From: Oscillospiraceae bacterium
GTDB taxonomy: Bacteria; Bacillota; Clostridia; Oscillospirales; Acutalibacteraceae
Length of the DNA: 9,956 bases
Direction: 5' to 3'
NCBI GenBank assembly: GCA_019422905.1
Contig: JAHZCM010000078.1
Location: 1 to 9,956, forward strand
The notes below the pieces were generated by a model. The model did not search any database, had not been told where the DNA came from, and was given only the letters and a program-made list of their open reading frames with translations. Positions 6,316-9,956 of this stretch are shown here, one piece after another; position 1 is the first letter of the stretch, and each line of letters begins with the position of its first letter. Position numbers and translations under genes: made by a program.

Positions 6316-7371
6316 TCACACGCGCTGCAAAATCGTGATGCCGCCCAGCACGGCGATCTTATCCTCTGCCGTCGTATAGTCGGTCACGCTGTCTGGCAGG
6401 ATGCAGTTTGTCAGCGCGCCGGTTCCCATCATGGCCACCGTCACGGCAGCCGCCACAAAGGGCGCGCCCACGGTCAGACCCGCAAAATACGACTGCACCG
6501 CCGCCTCGCACATTTCCTTCGCCTCTTCGAAGGTGCAGCCCGCCTTCGGTACGATATAGGCTGTCACACGCCTTTCCACCGGCTCTGCGGCCGCGACCGT
6601 CACATCTACGTTGACCTCCCGAAGCTCGTCGAGCGCTTTCTGCGCCGCCGCAATCGTTTCTTCTGAGGCCGGCGCACCGTCTCCATAAAGATAAACCGCC
6701 ACCGTGCCGGCGCCGTTTGCCCGCGGCACCACGTTTACGCTCGAGACGCCCGGCACCTGCTGCGCGGCACGGCGGTAGGTTTCGCCGTTTGCACCGTTTG
6801 GCAGGATATTCCAGCTTTGCAGCAGCCGGGCCCGCAGGCCTTCATCGTTTTCCGCATCCGAACCGCCCGAAAAGGCCGTTGGGTTCGTGACCCGCTCAAT
6901 GCCCGCCGGAGGCGTTACCAGCGTATCGATCGTGTTTACCGCGGCATTGTACGCCTTGCCGCCCTGTATCGCCTGCGCCGGTACCGTGACGGTGAGCTCG
7001 CCTGCCAAAAGCACCCCGGCTTCCGCGGTTTCAAACTCCGCCGCCGCAGCGGAGGCCGCGCACACCGTCCCCTGTGGAATTTCCACGTCATAGCTCAGCG
7101 CCGTCTCGCGGGAAAAAGCCAGCGTGCCTTTCGCGCGCACCGCCGGCTTGCGGGACAGGCCGCGCTGGGCCGCGTGCAGCTCCAGGGCCTCGCCCTGCGC
7201 CGTCTGCGGAAAGGACTCGGCCTTTATCGCTTCCAGCCTGTGCAGCGCCGCATAAATCTCCCCTGCGAGCACGCGGATACGGATGCCCGCATCGGATGCG
7301 TCGTCCGGCGCAAAGCCGGCAAGCGCCTCGTATTCCTCCGCCATACGCGCGCAGATTTCCTCAAAGCTCAT
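6316..7371 (-). CDS. Phage baseplate J-like protein (XkdT type)
   Basis: This 351-residue protein matches the gpJ/gp6/XkdT family, which forms the wedge ring of contractile-tail baseplates. Characteristic stretches are AQGEALELHAAQRGLSR (about 58-74), the beta segment IPQGTVCAA, and TNPTAFSGGSDAENDEGLRAR (about 162-182). Next come GANGETYRRAAQQVPGVSSV and GTVAVYLYGDG, then a C-terminal alpha/beta domain. Its length is typical of the family. The ATG overlaps the stop of the gp25-like gene by four bases (ATGA), so the two are translationally coupled. It is the clearest evidence that this locus is a contractile, not a siphophage, tail. Confidence 0.95.
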   Translation of the reverse strand: MSFEEICARMAEEYEALAGFAPDDASDAGIRIRVLAGEIYAALHRLEAIKAESFPQTAQGEALELHAAQRGLSRKPAVRAKGTLAFSRETALSYDVEIPQGTVCAASAAAAEFETAEAGVLLAGELTVTVPAQAIQGGKAYNAAVNTIDTLVTPPAGIERVTNPTAFSGGSDAENDEGLRARLLQSWNILPNGANGETYRRAAQQVPGVSSVNVVPRANGAGTVAVYLYGDGAPASEETIAAAQKALDELREVNVDVTVAAAEPVERRVTAYIVPKAGCTFEEAKEMCEAAVQSYFAGLTVGAPFVAAAVTVAMMGTGALTNCILPDSVTDYTTAEDKIAVLGGITILQRV

Positions 7372-7715
7372 ACGATTTCCTCCCTATGTACGTCGACGCT
7401 CCCCTCGCCGAGCGGCGTTTTCAAAAGCAGCGTCACGGTATTTTCACCGACCTGCGCCCGCAGCACCTCAATCTGCGGGCAATCCTTCAGCGCCTCCTTC
7501 GCAAAGCCGAGCGCCTGCTCTGTGGCGTGCCTGCCGGAAAGCGCCGCCTGCGGGATGCGGCTTCCAAGCGATAAGTCGTACAAAAAGCCGCCGCGCACGG
7601 CGTTCAACCGGTTTTTTGCCCGCTGCAGGAGGGCCTCCAGACCGTATACCGTCTCCGGAAGGCCAAGTCCGTTCGCGCATACCGCGCCGTTTTCCAGCCT
7701 GATTTCCGTTTCCAT
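7368..7715 (-). CDS. gp25/XkdS-like baseplate wedge protein
   Basis: This protein of about 115 residues has the gp25/gpW signature RGGFLYDLSLGSRIP (near residues 43-57), a helix with RHATEQALGFAKEALKDCPQI, and a final two-strand beta region (VTLLLKTPLGEGSVDV). Proteins of this family join wedge subunits to the sheath and start sheath assembly. The position just before baseplate J is the expected one. The start at 7715 places AAAGGA eight bases upstream; an in-frame ATG at 7721 is only two bases from it. Confidence 0.9.
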   Translation of the reverse strand: METEIRLENGAVCANGLGLPETVYGLEALLQRAKNRLNAVRGGFLYDLSLGSRIPQAALSGRHATEQALGFAKEALKDCPQIEVLRAQVGENTVTLLLKTPLGEGSVDVHREEIV

Positions 7716-7727
7716 TTTCATCTTCCT

Positions 7728-8048
7728 TTACTCCGCTTTTGGAAAGACCTGCCCGTTGATGACCACCGCGCCGTCCGCCCGGAGCAGAATTTCCGCACCG
7801 CCCGCGGAGAACAGCCGCACCTCGCCGGGTAAAAGCCCCTCGGCGTTGTTGACTGCGCCGAGGCACACGCCGCTTTCCGGCAGCATCACGACCTTTTCGC
7901 CCTGCGGCAGACAGACCGCCATGCCATAGGGCGCGGCAACCGTCGGCGCGCGCCGCTCCATATCCGTATGCACGGCGATCTCCGCGCCGCCGGTCGTCAC
8001 GACGCCGGTTTTCGCGCCTCCCGCCGCTCTTGTCCATCCGTTTTGCAT
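7728..8048 (-). CDS. Short baseplate spike-like protein (gpV/Mu gp45-like)
   Basis: This 106-residue protein has the pattern of baseplate assembly protein V/Mu gp45: a beta core with YGMAVCLPQGEKVVML, then CLGAVNNAEGLLPGEVRLFSAGGAEILLRADGAVVINGQ. In related proteins this segment leads into a C-terminal beta-helix needle, often with a metal-binding tip. Here the protein stops ten residues or fewer after that motif, so the needle is missing or very short. It sits between hub and gp25-like genes, as the central spike should. The ATG is preceded by AAGGA with five to six bases spacing, and only two bases separate it from the hub gene's stop codon. Confidence 0.82.
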   Translation of the reverse strand: MQNGWTRAAGGAKTGVVTTGGAEIAVHTDMERRAPTVAAPYGMAVCLPQGEKVVMLPESGVCLGAVNNAEGLLPGEVRLFSAGGAEILLRADGAVVINGQVFPKAE

Positions 8049-8050
8049 AT

Positions 8051-8965
8051 CTATCCTTCCCCTTCCGTCCCGCCGCGTTCAAAGCGCAGCTCCGTTTCCT
8101 CCATCCCCCGCACAAGCCTGTACTGCATGCCGGTCAGCCGCATATGCCGGTATGCGCTTCCGAGCCCGGAAAAATCGCACACATCGCCCGGCTCCGCATC
8201 CACAAAGCCGCCGCAGACAACGCGCACGCCAAACGCGCCCTGTTCGCCGGCTTCTATGATTTCCCGCGGGGACTGTCCCTCCTGCGCCGCCCGGTAACGC
8301 ATGCGGGGAATTTCCGCCGCATCGTTTTCAAATACCGCGCTGTACGCGCCGGTGCGCGTGCTCTGCACCACAACGCGGCTGATCTGCATCTCCGGCCTGT
8401 AGCTGTACTCTATGGAGCGCACTGCCTGCAGCCGGAGTCTTTTGGGTGTCCGCGCCGCAAAGCGCAGATTTCCCGCCCGTGTACCGTACGGTGTGCAGCG
8501 CAAAAACCGTTCGGAAAAGGCACAGAGCGCGTTCCAGCAGCTTGTCCCCTTCTCAACGATCATTTCCCCCTGCTTCGGCGAAAAATCGCCGTCCTCCGCT
8601 TTCATGCCAAAGGGTGAAAGAAAGCGCTGTTCCATCAGGCGCAGGGAGGGCATGCGCAGCGTTCCCGGCTCCGCCTCGCTGTCCTGCAGCAGCGCCACAC
8701 GGCTGCGCAGAGAAAAAAGCTCCTCGCGCGCACCGCCCTCCAGACATATCCGATGCTCGTCTATGACACCGGTAAAGAGCACCGTGCCGCCGCGTTCCAG
8801 CCGCACGCCGCACGGCTCTCTGCCAAAAAGCGCGGCACCGCTTTCAAAGGTCAGCTCCAGCCGGCCGGCGGGGGCGTCCGTGTCCCGTTCCAATGTGATG
8901 CCGGCCGGCGGTACGGGCGCCGCCTGCTCCGTATCGCCCGCAAATTGAAATACGGCGCGTATCAC
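8051..8965 (-). CDS. Baseplate hub protein (gpD/XkdQ/gp27-like)
   Basis: This 304-residue protein has the layout of the late-control D/XkdQ hub, the trimeric ring on which spike and tube stand. It opens with a beta-barrel containing LERGGTVLFTGVIDEHRI (about 57-74). A helical middle follows with LMEQRFLSPFGM and KGTSCWNALCAFSERFLRCTPYGT. A second barrel contains EYSYRPEMQISRVVVQ, and the protein ends in VDAEPGDVCDFSG and MRLTGMQYRLVRGMEETELRFERG. The GTG start overlaps the stop of the LysM gene by four bases (GTGA). The family is recognised by architecture and position more than by a single motif. Confidence 0.85.
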   Translation of the reverse strand: MIRAVFQFAGDTEQAAPVPPAGITLERDTDAPAGRLELTFESGAALFGREPCGVRLERGGTVLFTGVIDEHRICLEGGAREELFSLRSRVALLQDSEAEPGTLRMPSLRLMEQRFLSPFGMKAEDGDFSPKQGEMIVEKGTSCWNALCAFSERFLRCTPYGTRAGNLRFAARTPKRLRLQAVRSIEYSYRPEMQISRVVVQSTRTGAYSAVFENDAAEIPRMRYRAAQEGQSPREIIEAGEQGAFGVRVVCGGFVDAEPGDVCDFSGLGSAYRHMRLTGMQYRLVRGMEETELRFERGGTEGEG

Positions 8966-9474
8966 GGGATATGCACCTCCTCCCCGGCCTCAAGCGACCC
9001 GATACACCGGATATGCCGGTTCGCCTGCGCCAGAGCGTCGATCGAAACCCCGGCAAAGTACGCGTAGTCCCACAGGCTTTCCCCGCCATGCGCGCGGAAT
9101 GTCTGCCCGGAAAGCCCCGCGGGCGCATCGCCGGTCTCCACAAAGGCAAAGCTGTACGCGACCACCTGCTTTGCCTGCACGCCGGAAAGCGTCAGCTCAC
9201 TGAGCACCGCCTCAAATGGCGCGCGCCCCGGCAGGAACAGCGTCCGCACCTCGCCGAACAGCGTTTCCAGCCGAAGATAATCCGCCATCGCATCTTCTCC
9301 GGTAAAATACCCTTTGCCGTATACGCGCCGCTTATAGGTGCCGACGCGCCGCACCTGCTGCACACCTTGCGGAGATACGCTTTCCCGAAGCATCGCCTTG
9401 TGTTCCACATGCAGCTCCGCCGGATTGACCGGAAATTCAAAATCGCCAAAGCGCATCGGCATTAAATTTGTCAT
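8962..9474 (-). CDS. LysM-domain baseplate protein (XkdP-like)
   Basis: This protein of about 170 residues starts with a domain containing FEFPVNPAELHVEHKAML and VRRVGTYKRRVYGKGYFTGED, seen in tail proteins near the hub. It ends in a LysM motif (about 127-170: GESLWDYAYFAGVSIDALAQ to LEAGEEVHIP). In PBSX-like tails such a protein (XkdP, T4 gp53-like) lies between tape measure and hub and links the baseplate centre to the wedge. LysM normally binds peptidoglycan, but in tails it mainly serves structure. The ATG at 9474 is chosen because GGGGAGGA lies seven bases upstream. The frame is open further up to a GTG at 9543, which lacks a binding site and would add a non-family stretch. Confidence 0.88.
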   Translation of the reverse strand: MTNLMPMRFGDFEFPVNPAELHVEHKAMLRESVSPQGVQQVRRVGTYKRRVYGKGYFTGEDAMADYLRLETLFGEVRTLFLPGRAPFEAVLSELTLSGVQAKQVVAYSFAFVETGDAPAGLSGQTFRAHGGESLWDYAYFAGVSIDALAQANRHIRCIGSLEAGEEVHIP

Positions 9475-9581
9475 CGCGTTTTCCTCCCCGTCAGACCCAT
9501 ATATGCGGCGTCCGACTCCGCTGTGCGGCCTGCTCCGGCGCACGATGCGCCCTTCGCGCCGTTCGGTCTCTGTCTACTATC
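9475..9581 (-). other. Long intercistronic spacer with hairpin
   Basis: Every other junction in this operon is an overlap or a gap of about 20 bases or less, but here 107 bases separate two genes. GGCGCA (9537-9542) pairs with TGCGCC (9546-9551) over a 3-base loop. No convincing promoter or terminator is seen; the LysM gene's ribosome binding site lies at its downstream end. Confidence 0.4.
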
Positions 9582-9956
9582 CTATGCATCTCCGCTCTCC
9601 TCCGTGCAGAGCCGCTCCACGCCGCCCGCTTCAAAAATCACCTGATCGGCCCTGATGCTCCGCCACACGCACGGCACATACCGTACGCCGGAAATGTCCG
9701 CCGCAAAATTTTCCAGCTCCAAAACGGCGGGCGGTGCGTCCAGCCCCGAAATCGTCACGCGGTATGTCGTATTCCCGGCGACTACCGTGTGCGGCTTTTC
9801 CTCACCGACGGAGCCATACCGTACGGCCTGTGTCTCCGCGCAGACGGAAACGCCGTCCGCCGTGCAGTCGATCTCCCCGAGCCTGATTTCCACGCGGTTC
9901 TCCGCCGCGGCGGAGACCGTTGCTTCTATCGTGCAGGGCGTCACCATACACCGCAC
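9582..9956 (-). CDS. Unrecognised beta-rich protein of the tail operon (5' end outside the window)
   Basis: The minus strand is open from the window edge to a TAG at 9582, giving at least 124 residues. A GTG at the very edge and an ATG at 9947 are possible starts, but neither has a visible ribosome binding site, so the gene probably begins outside. The sequence alternates short strands (VEIRLGEIDCTADGV, TYRVTISGLD, AVLELENFAADISG) and has no membrane segment or signal peptide. In PBSX-like tails the gene before the LysM protein is normally the long tape measure; this is clearly not one. It may be an extra structural protein of the particle. I do not recognise the family. Confidence 0.75.
   Translation of the reverse strand: MRCMVTPCTIEATVSAAAENRVEIRLGEIDCTADGVSVCAETQAVRYGSVGEEKPHTVVAGNTTYRVTISGLDAPPAVLELENFAADISGVRYVPCVWRSIRADQVIFEAGGVERLCTEESGDA

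Noticed and set aside
6817..7929. Rightward 370-codon open frame across the baseplate genes
   Set aside because: It crosses three recognised leftward genes and has a shadow-type composition (Arg/Ala/Pro-rich).
9475..9543. Upstream extension of the LysM protein from a GTG at 9543
   Set aside because: No ribosome binding site there, whereas the ATG at 9474 has a strong GGGGAGGA site and matches the family start.
1..9956. CRISPR array, tRNA, rRNA, insertion sequence or attachment-site repeat
   Set aside because: No regularly spaced repeats, cloverleaf, rRNA-like stretch, transposase or matching flanking repeats were seen by eye on either strand.

Overview
The window looks like a piece of a GC-rich chromosome from a Firmicute of class Clostridia. 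Oscillospiraceae/Ruminococcaceae-like gut bacteria are my best guess. This rests on AGGAGG-type ribosome binding sites at most genes, TTGCAA/TATAAT-type promoters, an OmpR-type two-component system next to a membrane-anchored HtrA protease, and PBSX/XkdQ-T-like contractile tail genes. No rRNA, tRNA, CRISPR array, transposase or integrase is visible, so the taxonomy is inference.

Left part (1-1228): a MATE-family multidrug/cation antiporter gene runs leftward and is cut by the window edge. Its promoter has a 17-bp spacer. A perfect AT-rich dyad sits at the predicted transcription start, and a 12-bp leader hairpin follows. The rest of the 439-bp divergent intergenic region holds a weak terminator-like hairpin, a GC-rich foldable island, and the promoter of the rightward operon.

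Middle part (1229-5205): a tight rightward operon encodes an OmpR/PhoB response regulator, a two-TM sensor histidine kinase and a membrane-anchored trypsin-like HtrA/DegP protease with one PDZ domain. The gap between the first two genes is 14 bp; kinase and protease overlap by 8 bp. A 16-bp-stem terminator ends the operon. The arrangement resembles a secretion-stress (CssRS-HtrA-like) module: the sensor detects an envelope signal and the protease is co-produced.

Right part (5259-9956): a compact leftward operon encodes the baseplate end of a contractile phage tail or tail-like particle. In transcription order it holds an unrecognised beta-rich protein (cut by the edge), a LysM baseplate protein, a gpD/XkdQ-like hub, a very short spike-like protein, a gp25/XkdS-like wedge protein, baseplate J (XkdT-like), an XkdU/DUF2313-like protein and a small fibre-like protein. 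Most junctions overlap or are a few bases apart. The operon stops directly at the convergent terminator of htrA, with no large fibre, lysis or integration genes in between. It is therefore either the end of a prophage or a domesticated tail (tailocin-like) locus; the window cannot decide.
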